Shown one piece after another: positions 1 through 7,639 of a stretch of 21,533 nucleotides of DNA. The number at the start of each line of letters is the position of its first letter. Position 1 is the stretch's first letter. The notes under the pieces were generated by a model. The model was not told the DNA's origin. It ran no database searches and saw only the letters and a list, made by a program, of their open reading frames with translations. The DNA is from CAZXFH01 sp964640055 (GTDB lineage: Bacteria > Fidelibacterota > UBA2242 > JAFGTP01). Both the position numbers and the translations under genes were made by a program. Location of the stretch: positions 1 to 21,533 of the forward strand of contig CAZXFH010000047.1 in assembly GCA_964640055.1 (NCBI GenBank), written 5' to 3'.

Positions 1-136
1 ATCATCCGGTCTTGAGATCCTCTTTCATTCTTTCATAAAACTTTTGACACTACCTTTGATTTTAATATTGACATTTTCCCGTGTTATTTGGGTGGTCAGC
101 CCTTTTTTGACCGATGTTACTTTTTTAACTTGCCCA

Positions 137-304
137 TCACATCCGAGTTATCACGATCCTGACCCCCCATAAAACCGTGTCGCAATCCGATGTTGCGCCT
201 GTTTTCCGGAGATGGTTTATCACCATTGGTAAAAGGGTGCTTTTCCCTCCCCAGCGCATCCCGGTGAGGACTTTGATGATTGGTTTTTCAATAAAGGGGT
301 GATT
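137..304 (-). pseudogene. Remnant of an AAA_14/DUF4143-type ATPase (N-terminal P-loop only)
   Basis: The minus strand reads NHPFIEKPIIKVLTGMRWGG followed by KSTLLPMVINHLRKTG, then about 19 less recognisable residues and a TGA. Archaeal and bacterial ATPases of the AAA_14/DUF4143 group begin with a very similar stretch ending in G(M/I)RR(x)GKS(T/Y)LL, the Walker A loop. Here the second Arg is Trp. Two stops (TAA TAG) lie directly upstream in frame, there is no start codon before the P-loop, and the rest of the roughly 400-residue protein is absent, so this is a decayed fragment. The P-loop lies at about 236-262. These ATPases are often mobile or multi-copy, so the fragment may be left from an earlier insertion. 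Family assignment rests on one motif and its flank. Confidence 0.6.
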
Positions 305-332
305 CTATTAATGCACTTTTCTCGGAATATCA

Positions 333-360
333 TATAAATGTTACTTCGGCTACATTTATA
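333..360. repeat. Perfect 9-bp inverted repeat (hairpin)
   Basis: TATAAATGT at 333-341 and ACATTTATA at 352-360 are exact inverse complements around a 10-base loop containing TTCG. No T-run follows on either strand, so it is not a classical intrinsic terminator. It lies between the ATPase remnant and the downstream end of the Bax-inhibitor-like gene. It may be a weak transcript end or part of a repeat family. The rest of 305-465 shows no coding or RNA signal. Confidence 0.5.
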
Positions 361-465
361 GCGAATACAAGTTAACGCCGTTATTTCGAATATACAAGGA
401 ATTTATAGCATTTAAACGTAAGTCGGTATTATGCTCGGCGTCGTGACACTTAGCGCTGACCAGTT

Positions 466-1215
466 TTAACGCCGCGCGGCCAGCTTGGCCAGCAGGCGCA
501 GATTTTCGATATAGAGCCAGATCAGGGTGACCATTAACCCGAAGGCCGCATACCATTCCATATATTTGGGTGCACTCTGTGCGGCACCCTGCTCGATAAA
601 ATCAAAATCCAACACCAGGTTCAGCGCCGCGATCACAACCACAAAAAGACTGAAGCCGATCCCCAGCAGTCCGCTGCCGTGAATAAAACCGATCTGCACG
701 CCAAACAGACGCAGAATAATGGAGATAAAATAGAGCAGGGCAATCCCACCTGTGGCGGAAACCACGCCCAGCTTGAAATTTTCCGTGGGCTTGATAATCC
801 GGGATTTATACAAAAACAAAAGCATGAACAGGGTGCCAAAGGTCAGCCCCACGGCCTGAATTACGATCCCGGGAAACTGCGCCTCAAATAGCGCCGAAAT
901 ACCGCCCAGAAACAACCCCTCAAGTAAGGCATAAACCGGCGCCGTATAACGGGCGATCGGTTTGTTGAATATGGTAATCAGTGCCATAATGAATCCGCCG
1001 ATCGCCCCACCGATGATCCAGGGGGTCAATGTGCTGGGGTCCCAGGCCGTGATAAATTTGCGCCAGGTAAAGCTGGCGCCCAGTAAGAGCGCTAACAGCA
1101 ACACCAGCGCCTTGTTGGCCGTGCCCTGAATGGACATGGCTTCTGCGCCGGTGGCCGCCCGGCTAAGGTCTCTGAATGTCCCCGCATGCAGGGCGGGATT
1201 GGCTGTGCGCATCAT
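466..1215 (-). CDS. Bax inhibitor-1/YccA family membrane protein
   Basis: A 249-residue, strongly hydrophobic protein with about seven membrane segments between residues 32 and 243. The N-terminus has the NPAL...F motif and the MSIQGTANKALVLLLALL segment. The C-terminus ends LYIENLRLLAKLAARR, as in the actinobacterial-type YccA/Bax-inhibitor family (PF12811). Members are inner-membrane proteins; some related BI-1 proteins act as pH-sensitive calcium leak channels, but the role of this subgroup is not known. ATG at 1215 is preceded by AGGAGA at 1223-1228 with 7 nt spacing, so the start is well supported; a second ATG follows at once. It stands alone, 136 bp beyond the end of yifB and with its own candidate promoter. 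The gene is visibly richer in GC than the right half of the window. Confidence 0.88.
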   Translation of the reverse strand: MMRTANPALHAGTFRDLSRAATGAEAMSIQGTANKALVLLLALLLGASFTWRKFITAWDPSTLTPWIIGGAIGGFIMALITIFNKPIARYTAPVYALLEGLFLGGISALFEAQFPGIVIQAVGLTFGTLFMLLFLYKSRIIKPTENFKLGVVSATGGIALLYFISIILRLFGVQIGFIHGSGLLGIGFSLFVVVIAALNLVLDFDFIEQGAAQSAPKYMEWYAAFGLMVTLIWLYIENLRLLAKLAARR

Positions 1216-1266
1216 GATTATGTCTCCTGTGTTTGTTTCACCATCTTACCTTAAAACAGCATCGCC

Positions 1267-1295
1267 AAGTTAGAATTAAATCCAATGGAAGTCAA
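1267..1295 (-). promoter_or_regulatory. Candidate sigma-70-type promoter for the Bax-inhibitor-like gene
   Basis: On the minus strand TTGACT (1290-1295) and TAACTT (1267-1272) are separated by exactly 17 bp, about 50 bp before the start codon. The -35 matches five of six consensus bases, while the -10 is weak (three of six). Confidence 0.35.
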
Positions 1296-1351
1296 CCCGG
1301 TTCCCCTTGGTATTTATAATTGCGGTTTTCTTTAGGAAGTAAACGAATTTC

Positions 1352-2899
1352 TCACAGCCACAATTGCCGGTCCAGGCTGCGGTACTGAATCGCCTCGCTG
1401 AGATGTTCGGGCCGGATCTGTTCCTGACCGTTCAGATCGGCAATCGTGCGGGATACTTTCAGAATCCGGTCATAGGCCCGGGCACTGAGACCCAGTTTGG
1501 TGATCGCAGTGCGCAGTAAGTTCTCTCCGGCGCTGTCAATACGGCAGTAACGCTTGATCAGCCGGGTATCCATATGGGCATTGGCATAGACCTGCGCCAG
1601 ATCCTGAAAGCGGCGCAACTGAATTTCCCGGGCCTGTTGCACCCGTTCCCGGATCGTCGCCGAGCGCTCCCCGGGGGCTTTCCGGGCCAGTTCCGCAAAC
1701 TGGACTGCCGGCACCTCCACATGAATGTCAATCCGATCCATCAGCGGACCGGAAACCTTGGACATATAGCGCTGGATCTGAGACGCAGTACAGGTACATT
1801 CGTTAAAGGGGTCTGTGGCATAGCCACAGGGACAGGGGTTCATGGCCGCCACCAACATGAACGAAGCCGGATAAGTCAAAGACATCTGGGCGCGGGCAAT
1901 GGTCACCTGCCCGTTTTCCAGAGGCTGGCGCATGACCTCCAGCACATTTTTCTTGAACTCGGGTAACTCATCCAGGAAAAGCACCCCATGATGGCTTAAA
2001 CTGACCTCACCGGGCCGCGGCACCCGGCCACCCCCCACCAGGGCAGCATCACTGATGGTATGATGCGGCGCCCGAAAGGGACGGGTGGCGACAATGCCCT
2101 TATCCGCCGCAATGATCCCTGCCACAGAGTGGATCTTGGTGGTCTCCAAAGCCTCTTCCAGTGATAATTTGGGCAGAATTGAGGGGATCCGCTTGGCCAG
2201 CATGGTCTTGCCGGAGCCAGGCGGGCCGATCATGATCGCGTTATGCCCACCCGCAGCTGCCACTTCCAGGGAGCGCTTAACATTTTCCTGGCCTTTGACT
2301 TCCGTAAAATCAGCGCTGTAGCGGGCGTGTTTTTCAAATAGTCCGTGCGCATCCACCCGGGTGGGCGCTATCTTTTGCTGGTCATTCAGAAAGGCAATCG
2401 TCTCTTCCAAACTGGTGACGCCGATAATGTCCAGCTGCCCCGGAATAGCGGCTTCGCGGGCATTCTCCCGAGGCAGAATAATGCCGCTGATCTCGGGTGA
2501 CTTTCTGACGGAAACGGAGATTGGCAGGGCCCCTTTAATGGCCCGCAGCGTGCCGTCCAGGGAGAGTTCTCCCAACAACAGGTACCGCTTTAACTTATCC
2601 GGCTTTAAATAGCGGGCTGCACACAGAATGCCTACGGCAATGGGGAGGTCAAATGCGCTGCCTTCCTTGCGAATGTCGGCCGGCGCCAGATTAACAACCA
2701 CCTTCTTCGTAGGGATACGATAGCCACTGTTCTTGACGGATGACATCACCCGCTCTTTGCTTTCTTTAACCGCGCCTTCGGGCAGCCCCACGGTGATAAA
2801 ACGGGGAACTTCCCCGCGACTCAGGTTACATTCGACATCCACAATATAGGCCTCGATACCCAACACAGCAGCGCTCTTGACCAAGGAAAACTTTGGCAT
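1352..2899 (-). CDS. yifB: YifB/ComM family Mg-chelatase-like AAA+ ATPase
   Basis: A 515-residue protein of normal length for the family. Residues 1-185 form the N-terminal ChlI-like domain (MPKFSLVKSAAVLGIEAYIV; GLPEGAVKESKERV). Walker A GPPGSGKT is at 225-232, Walker B LFLDELPEF near 307-315, and the CPCG...CTC cysteine motif at 356-370. The C-terminal domain ends IQYRSLDRQLWL, a family hallmark. Homologues (ComM in Haemophilus and Vibrio) are cytosolic hexameric helicases that promote branch migration during natural transformation; the role outside competent species is less clear. The start ATG has a purine-rich AAAGGGGGT site just upstream and matches the conserved N-terminus. It lies 119 bp beyond the GrdB-like gene and has a candidate promoter in that gap. 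No other competence gene is visible. Confidence 0.95.
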   Translation of the reverse strand: MPKFSLVKSAAVLGIEAYIVDVECNLSRGEVPRFITVGLPEGAVKESKERVMSSVKNSGYRIPTKKVVVNLAPADIRKEGSAFDLPIAVGILCAARYLKPDKLKRYLLLGELSLDGTLRAIKGALPISVSVRKSPEISGIILPRENAREAAIPGQLDIIGVTSLEETIAFLNDQQKIAPTRVDAHGLFEKHARYSADFTEVKGQENVKRSLEVAAAGGHNAIMIGPPGSGKTMLAKRIPSILPKLSLEEALETTKIHSVAGIIAADKGIVATRPFRAPHHTISDAALVGGGRVPRPGEVSLSHHGVLFLDELPEFKKNVLEVMRQPLENGQVTIARAQMSLTYPASFMLVAAMNPCPCGYATDPFNECTCTASQIQRYMSKVSGPLMDRIDIHVEVPAVQFAELARKAPGERSATIRERVQQAREIQLRRFQDLAQVYANAHMDTRLIKRYCRIDSAGENLLRTAITKLGLSARAYDRILKVSRTIADLNGQEQIRPEHLSEAIQYRSLDRQLWL

Positions 2900-2931
2900 C
2901 AGTAACCCCCTTTCAGGACTGTTAGTAACAA

Positions 2932-2961
2932 ATCATAAATGTTTATATGCTGGCGTCGCAA
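2932..2961 (-). promoter_or_regulatory. Candidate promoter for yifB
   Basis: On the minus strand TTGCGA (2956-2961) and TATGAT (2932-2937) are 18 bp apart, about 32 bp before the yifB start. The -10 matches five of six consensus bases and the -35 four. A 5-bp hairpin (GCGTC/GACGC) overlaps the -35 region. Confidence 0.35.
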
Positions 2962-3018
2962 AAGACGCTTTATTGCGGACCGTTGTGTTTTTAAAAGCGA
3001 AAAAAAGGAAAGTTAAAA

Positions 3019-3795
3019 TTATTCCGGGACTTCGCCGTAGGACCAGATAAAATTCAGGTTTAAGATCTCGCCCGGTACTTTGACCTTTTCAAACAGATTC
3101 AGCAGGTCCCGCAGGATGGCTGTGTTCAGGGTAACACTATTGGCCGGACCCAGAGGTCTGCCAAAAGGAAAGTTAATAAAGGCGCAGCGGGGCGGAGCAT
3201 GGTATAGGGCTTGTTCGTAAAATTGGGTCAGCATGGCCGTGGGAAACCCTGCGCTTTCGATCTGCCGGGTGATCAGGCAGGCGGTTTCCGCCGTGGCAAC
3301 CGAAGTGGGAATTACGATCACCCCATTATTCTCACCTGCTTTAATTTCCTGAATGACCTTTTTTATACCCTGGTCTAACTTCTCGTGATCATCATGATGG
3401 CCGCTGAAGCTGAAGCTCACCTCGTGTAGTTCACCAATCAGGCCCTCTTTCTGGAGTAGCACCAGATTCTGAGAAGGAAAAACCACATTGATATCTTTTT
3501 TGGCTTCGGAATCATCCCAGTCCAGGGCACAGATGCGCACATCTTCGAACTTGAAAGTCAAGGGAATCCGGCGGGCTTTATAATTGCTGTCTTGCGCCTT
3601 TTTCGTAAAAGGCTCTTGATCTTTTAAATAGATCCCAGCCACCGAAATAAAGGCGATTTTACTCTCTAGAAGCTTTTGAGGGAAGGGCACCAGGTTGACT
3701 TGCTTTTTTTGCGGCCTGGCCCGATAAGAACGCGCCATCTGCTCATACACAAAGCGTTTTCTCTTGGGGTAGAATGAAAAATCAGTTTTCTTCAT
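3019..3795 (-). CDS. GrdB-like protein (glycine/betaine/sarcosine reductase B family) without selenocysteine
   Basis: A 258-residue protein that resembles the selenoprotein B family of glycine/sarcosine/betaine/D-proline reductases (PF07355). Matching features are IAFISVAGIYLKDQEPF (47-63), DINVVFPSQNLVLLQKEGLIG (101-121), VIVIPTSVATAETAC (159-173) and the PPR...FPFGRPLGP segment (201-217). In true GrdB the region after VILTS carries Sec plus two Cys (recalled as TSTUGTCTRCG). Here the equivalents are Ala167 and Glu170, with only Cys173 kept, and there is no in-frame TGA. The protein is also about half the length of GrdB, like the short family members of unknown function found in many aerobes. 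It is therefore unlikely to be a Stickland reductase. No Shine-Dalgarno is visible before the ATG. It is divergent from the patatin gene, with 132 bp between starts. No Grd partner genes are nearby. Confidence 0.7.
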   Translation of the reverse strand: MKKTDFSFYPKRKRFVYEQMARSYRARPQKKQVNLVPFPQKLLESKIAFISVAGIYLKDQEPFTKKAQDSNYKARRIPLTFKFEDVRICALDWDDSEAKKDINVVFPSQNLVLLQKEGLIGELHEVSFSFSGHHDDHEKLDQGIKKVIQEIKAGENNGVIVIPTSVATAETACLITRQIESAGFPTAMLTQFYEQALYHAPPRCAFINFPFGRPLGPANSVTLNTAILRDLLNLFEKVKVPGEILNLNFIWSYGEVPE

Positions 3796-3927
3796 ACTTA
3801 AATTTAATATATTTACCAGGATCTACAAAGCAATAATTATCATTTGGATAACCAAAATCTCTGCCATAATAACAGCAATAAAAAGGACTTTGAAATTTCA
3901 TCTGGATTAACAAACTTTGCGCGCAAC

Positions 3928-6360
3928 ATGCAGATTTGCCGCATTAAAATATACAGGGCCCTATTGCTTTGCCTGTTGATCTTCAGTATCCTGTTGGCCG
4001 ACGACTCGTCGGCCACCCGGCCCAAAATCGGTCTGGCGCTCTCCGGTGGCGGTGCCCTGGGCATGGCGCATGTGGGATTACTTAAAAAAATCGACTCCCT
4101 GAATATTCCCATTGATTATATCGCCGGCACAAGTATGGGCGGTATTGTGGGGGCACTCTATGCGATTGGTTATTCTGGCGCGGAATTGGAGGGGCTGGCT
4201 TTACGCATTAACTGGGAAGACATCTTCGATGATAAGTTACCCCGTGAACAGCTTCCCTTTTTCGAAAAAGTGGCTGAACATCGCTTCCAGTTTGAGATTG
4301 GACTGGAAAATTTCCGGTTTAAAGAAACCTATGGCTTGATTGCCGGCCATGAAATCCAATTACTCCTTGCGCAGCTGACCCAAGCTTATCTGACCGTTTC
4401 CGATTTCGACAGTTTGCCAATCCCGTTCCGCTGTATGGCGGTCGATCTGGTATCCGGAAATCTGGTCGTCCTCGAACAGGGATCCCTGCCCAAGGCGATG
4501 CGCGCAACCATGTCCATACCCAGCGCCTTTATTCCGGTTACCTGGGGAGATTCCCTGCTCATCGACGGCGGGCTGCTCAATAATTTACCCACTAACATTC
4601 TCAAGGAAATGGGCGCCGATATTATTATTGCCAGCGCGATCAGTTTCCCAAAAAAAAGCCAGGAAGACTTGCGCTCACCCTGGGGTGTCCTCGCCCAGTC
4701 TTTTAGCATTGCCCGTAACAAAATCATTGCCGAGAATGCCCAGCTGGCCGATGTGTATATACGCTGCGTGTGTGACAATCTGACTCCGGCTGATTTTGCC
4801 CCAGACAAAGTGCGCCGTATTATCAACATCGGGAATCGCACCGCCCGGGATAATACCAACCAATTAATCGCCATGATTCAGCAATACCAGCTGGATCAAT
4901 ATCCCTGCAGCCCCCTTCAGTTTGACCCCCCAAAGACCATCCGCATTGATTCGATCACCGTGGGGGGCAACCTAACCTACAGCGACAGCATGGTGATTGC
5001 CCGCAGCGGGATTGACCCGCCGGCCCGCTACTGTCAGGCCGTTATTGACACCATGCTGGTAAGGCTACACCAGACCGATTTGTTCAGTAATATAGATTAT
5101 CATACCCGATCCCTTACAGATAGCTCGGTGCTCCTGCAGATTACCGTCGCTGAAAAGAAGCCGCCAGTTATTTACTCGGTCGATATCCGTAACAACCAGG
5201 AATTACCCTTTGATTTTATTTACAACCTGCTGGGCATTAAACCCGGCAATCGTTTCACCCCGGAAAGGATTGAAGAGCGCATCAACCATCTCTATAGTTT
5301 GGGTTACTTCCGTAAAATTACCTATGCTCTAAAACCGGTAAAAGCGCATCATGTGCGCCTCATTGTTACCGTAGAAGAAGAGTCCTTAAGTCGCTTACGG
5401 GTGGGGCTGCGCTATGATAATCAACACCAATTGGTGGCAGCCATAAATTATCAGTTCATGAATTTTATTGTGCCCGGTTTACGTTATGAGGAAGAAGTCC
5501 AGCTGTTTGGCTTAAACCGCTTTATTGCCAAGCTCTACTATCCCTCCCGGACTCTGGATATTCCCATCTATCCCTATCTGCAAGGCCAGTATAAAAACAT
5601 TCCCATCCGTATCTATAACCAACACGGCCAAAAGGTTGCTAATTATTATGACCGGGGGGTTGAAATCGCGCTCGGCATCGGGTTCCAGGCCTGGAAATCG
5701 ATCAATATGGAACTGGAATACACTCATGAATATATTAACAGCAAACCCGATATTGTTATCCCGGACAGCACCCTTTTTCCCTCCTGGAAAGATCAACTGC
5801 ACAAATTCTATCTGTCCTATAAAATCGATCATCTTGATAATTACTACGCATCTAAAAACGGCTACCTGATTAGCGGTTTCTATGAAAACAGCAATGCCAG
5901 CTATCTATACTCTGACCGCTCCTATTCCCGCTATGCGGTTTCCGCCGACTGGTATAAAACCTTTTGGGACCAATATACGGTTCATCTGAATTATCAATAC
6001 GGAACCGGATCAGCGAATTTACCGCTCTATAAATATTTCTTTTGCGGCGGCGCACACAGCTTTGTAGGGGTACGGGACAACCAACTGATGGTCAATACCC
6101 TCTCTCTTCTGAGATTGGATCTGGTGTACCGGTTGAACAGCAATATCTTGATCAAATCCATTGCGAACCGACTGGCCTTTGATATTCTTTCGCCAGCAGA
6201 GAGTAATCTTTCCGGAACCCTTATGGGGTACGGGATCGGTCTGCAATACAATACAGCCGTGGGACCACTAGACCTGATTATTGGCCGGGGCCCTAAAGAC
6301 ATTATCGACAAATCCAATTATCAAATACTGGCCTATTTCACTGCCGGATATGAATTCTAA
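3928..6360 (+). CDS. Type Vd (PlpD-like) patatin phospholipase autotransporter
   Basis: With the ATG at 3928 the protein has 810 residues: a signal peptide (MQICRIKIYRALLLCLLIFS, cleavage near residue 25-30), a patatin domain (about 33-300), two POTRA-like segments (about 335-420 and 425-505) and an Omp85-type beta-barrel ending in Phe (TAGYEF). Catalytic features are SGGGALG (oxyanion loop, 39-45), GTSMGG with Ser69, and DGG with Asp213, the Ser-Asp dyad. PlpD-like proteins insert in the outer membrane and present or release a lipase; the usual description has one POTRA, so two is a variation. The reading frame is open 28 codons further up to a TTG at 3844, but that extension is polar and would bury the signal peptide, so 3928 is preferred. 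No clear Shine-Dalgarno precedes either. It is the only complete plus-strand gene in the window. Confidence 0.9.
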   Translation: MQICRIKIYRALLLCLLIFSILLADDSSATRPKIGLALSGGGALGMAHVGLLKKIDSLNIPIDYIAGTSMGGIVGALYAIGYSGAELEGLALRINWEDIFDDKLPREQLPFFEKVAEHRFQFEIGLENFRFKETYGLIAGHEIQLLLAQLTQAYLTVSDFDSLPIPFRCMAVDLVSGNLVVLEQGSLPKAMRATMSIPSAFIPVTWGDSLLIDGGLLNNLPTNILKEMGADIIIASAISFPKKSQEDLRSPWGVLAQSFSIARNKIIAENAQLADVYIRCVCDNLTPADFAPDKVRRIINIGNRTARDNTNQLIAMIQQYQLDQYPCSPLQFDPPKTIRIDSITVGGNLTYSDSMVIARSGIDPPARYCQAVIDTMLVRLHQTDLFSNIDYHTRSLTDSSVLLQITVAEKKPPVIYSVDIRNNQELPFDFIYNLLGIKPGNRFTPERIEERINHLYSLGYFRKITYALKPVKAHHVRLIVTVEEESLSRLRVGLRYDNQHQLVAAINYQFMNFIVPGLRYEEEVQLFGLNRFIAKLYYPSRTLDIPIYPYLQGQYKNIPIRIYNQHGQKVANYYDRGVEIALGIGFQAWKSINMELEYTHEYINSKPDIVIPDSTLFPSWKDQLHKFYLSYKIDHLDNYYASKNGYLISGFYENSNASYLYSDRSYSRYAVSADWYKTFWDQYTVHLNYQYGTGSANLPLYKYFFCGGAHSFVGVRDNQLMVNTLSLLRLDLVYRLNSNILIKSIANRLAFDILSPAESNLSGTLMGYGIGLQYNTAVGPLDLIIGRGPKDIIDKSNYQILAYFTAGYEF

Positions 6361-6741
6361 GCCGTCAGCTTGACCTAAGTACATTGATTTTATCAGGTTT
6401 ATCCACCCGGATGATACGTTCGGGAGAAGTTCTCTTTGATTTCCGAGCAATTTAACTAGGCGGGCGAGACCTCTGGATTTTTTATCAGGTAATAATTGAA
6501 CTCACCAGCAAAGGCCTGCCATCGCTGACGCTCCGCATAGGCCCCCTGACAAGCATAAAAAACAAGGAAAGCCACCCAAAAGTTAGCACACCCCGTAAAG
6601 GTAATCCACGGAAATACATACTGTTTGAGCTGCGTGCCGACCACCTTCAGGGCGGAATAAGTTATTGCTTAAAAATTTATCTGTCGAAATATATAATCCT
6701 ATCAAACCACCCGTTTGCAGCGGTTTTATCCCCACAGTGGG
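6361..6741. other. Intergenic stretch with one doubtful small reading frame
   Basis: This gap lies between the convergent ends of the patatin gene and the toast-rack gene. On the minus strand 6456-6644 is open for 62 codons from a GTG. The product has one hydrophobic segment (CANFWVAFLVFYACQGAYA) and a basic/aromatic tail. There is no Shine-Dalgarno and I recognise no family, so it may be a fragment of a lost membrane protein. Short inverted repeats (CCCAC/GTGGG near 6731-6743; GTCA/TGAC just after the patatin stop) are too weak to call terminators. Confidence 0.3.
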
Positions 6742-7608
6742 TTATTCAATCCAATCGACATCAATGCTGCCCATCCCAATTTCCACAGTTAAATATATTT
6801 TTCCCCGTGCCTCGCCCCAGTTACGGCTCCGAAAGACATCTTCATCAATTTCATCAAAGCCTTTTAGGTCAAGGGAAGAAAGAAAAGAACTCTCCGCTTC
6901 TATTTCGACGCCAACATCTTCCGGAATATCGATGTTGACTGAGCCCAAGCCGACCGTAACTGTTCCGCGGATTTCATTTCGCAGCTGGCCTTCAAAGCTG
7001 AGATAAGTTGAGCCCAACCCGCACTCTACATTCAAGCGGGATATGTTGGCGTTACCCAAGCCATGAGCACGGAAATCTCCCAAACCGGTTTCCACACTAA
7101 GGCGTCTCATTTTCTCCCTGTTTGCGGTCCCGAACCAGATTTCCACATCGCTCATACCACATTCCAGGGCTAAATCTTCAACTCGCAGACCTGTGAAATC
7201 CAAATTGCCGTCTCCTAAACCAAAATCAATATCAAACCCAATCGGTATGGTTGGTGAAAATTCCAGCCGCCAATGATTCCTTTTGAGTCCTTTTTCTTTC
7301 TTTATATTTTTAAATTTTAAATAAGATTTCTTCTCTATTGACTCCGTGTAGATATGCAATTTTCCACGCTGACCAATTTTCTTATAATCAAGAGCAGGTT
7401 TAAAGTGCTCTTCGGCATAACTTAACCCGGCCCTTAACACGTACCCGTCCCCGCCGCTGCGCAAATCAAGTTCTCCCATCCCAAATTCAATCTGAACATC
7501 CAGATCTTCCTCATTTTCAAAGGGAATATCATACCGGTCCGTCTGTATAGCTTCATCGGCCAAAAGCCCCGTTACTATAATCAGTCCTGATAATATTATA
7601 TTTTTCAT
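6742..7608 (-). CDS. Exported LiaF-like/DUF4097-like 'toast-rack' beta-repeat protein
   Basis: A 288-residue protein with a signal peptide (MKNIILSGLIIVTGLLADEA, cleavage about 17/18). The mature part is beta-rich and carries a repeating G(L/M)G or GMS turn near residues 43, 130, 151, 175, 197, 220 and 278. Between 130 and 220 the spacing is 21-24 residues, as expected for coils of a short solenoid. The last third (VTVGLGSVNIDIPEDVGVEI ... EIGMGSIDVDWIE) resembles the C-terminal toast-rack domain of LiaF-type and related putative adhesin proteins. Those domains lie outside the membrane in envelope-stress systems; enzymatic function is not expected. ATG follows an AGAGGA site 6 nt away. The gene is last in the sigma/anti-sigma block, 31 bp after the SGGD protein, so co-transcription is likely. 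The exact function is unknown. Confidence 0.75.
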   Translation of the reverse strand: MKNIILSGLIIVTGLLADEAIQTDRYDIPFENEEDLDVQIEFGMGELDLRSGGDGYVLRAGLSYAEEHFKPALDYKKIGQRGKLHIYTESIEKKSYLKFKNIKKEKGLKRNHWRLEFSPTIPIGFDIDFGLGDGNLDFTGLRVEDLALECGMSDVEIWFGTANREKMRRLSVETGLGDFRAHGLGNANISRLNVECGLGSTYLSFEGQLRNEIRGTVTVGLGSVNIDIPEDVGVEIEAESSFLSSLDLKGFDEIDEDVFRSRNWGEARGKIYLTVEIGMGSIDVDWIE

Positions 7609-7639
7609 CTTATTCCTCTCCAGTCAATATTACATCCGG

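Noticed and set aside
3019..3795. Possible selenocysteine (in-frame TGA) in the GrdB-like gene
   Set aside because: The frame is open with no internal TGA and the Sec-equivalent codon encodes Ala.
3844..3927. Upstream TTG start adding 28 residues to the patatin protein
   Set aside because: The extension is polar and would precede a good signal peptide; no Shine-Dalgarno lies at a proper distance.
6399..6407. TTATCCACC, close to a DnaA box
   Set aside because: It is a single copy far from the origin region and expected by chance.
6456..6644. 62-codon minus-strand frame with a hydrophobic segment as a small membrane protein
   Set aside because: GTG start without a ribosome site and no recognisable family; kept only as a note in the intergenic entry.
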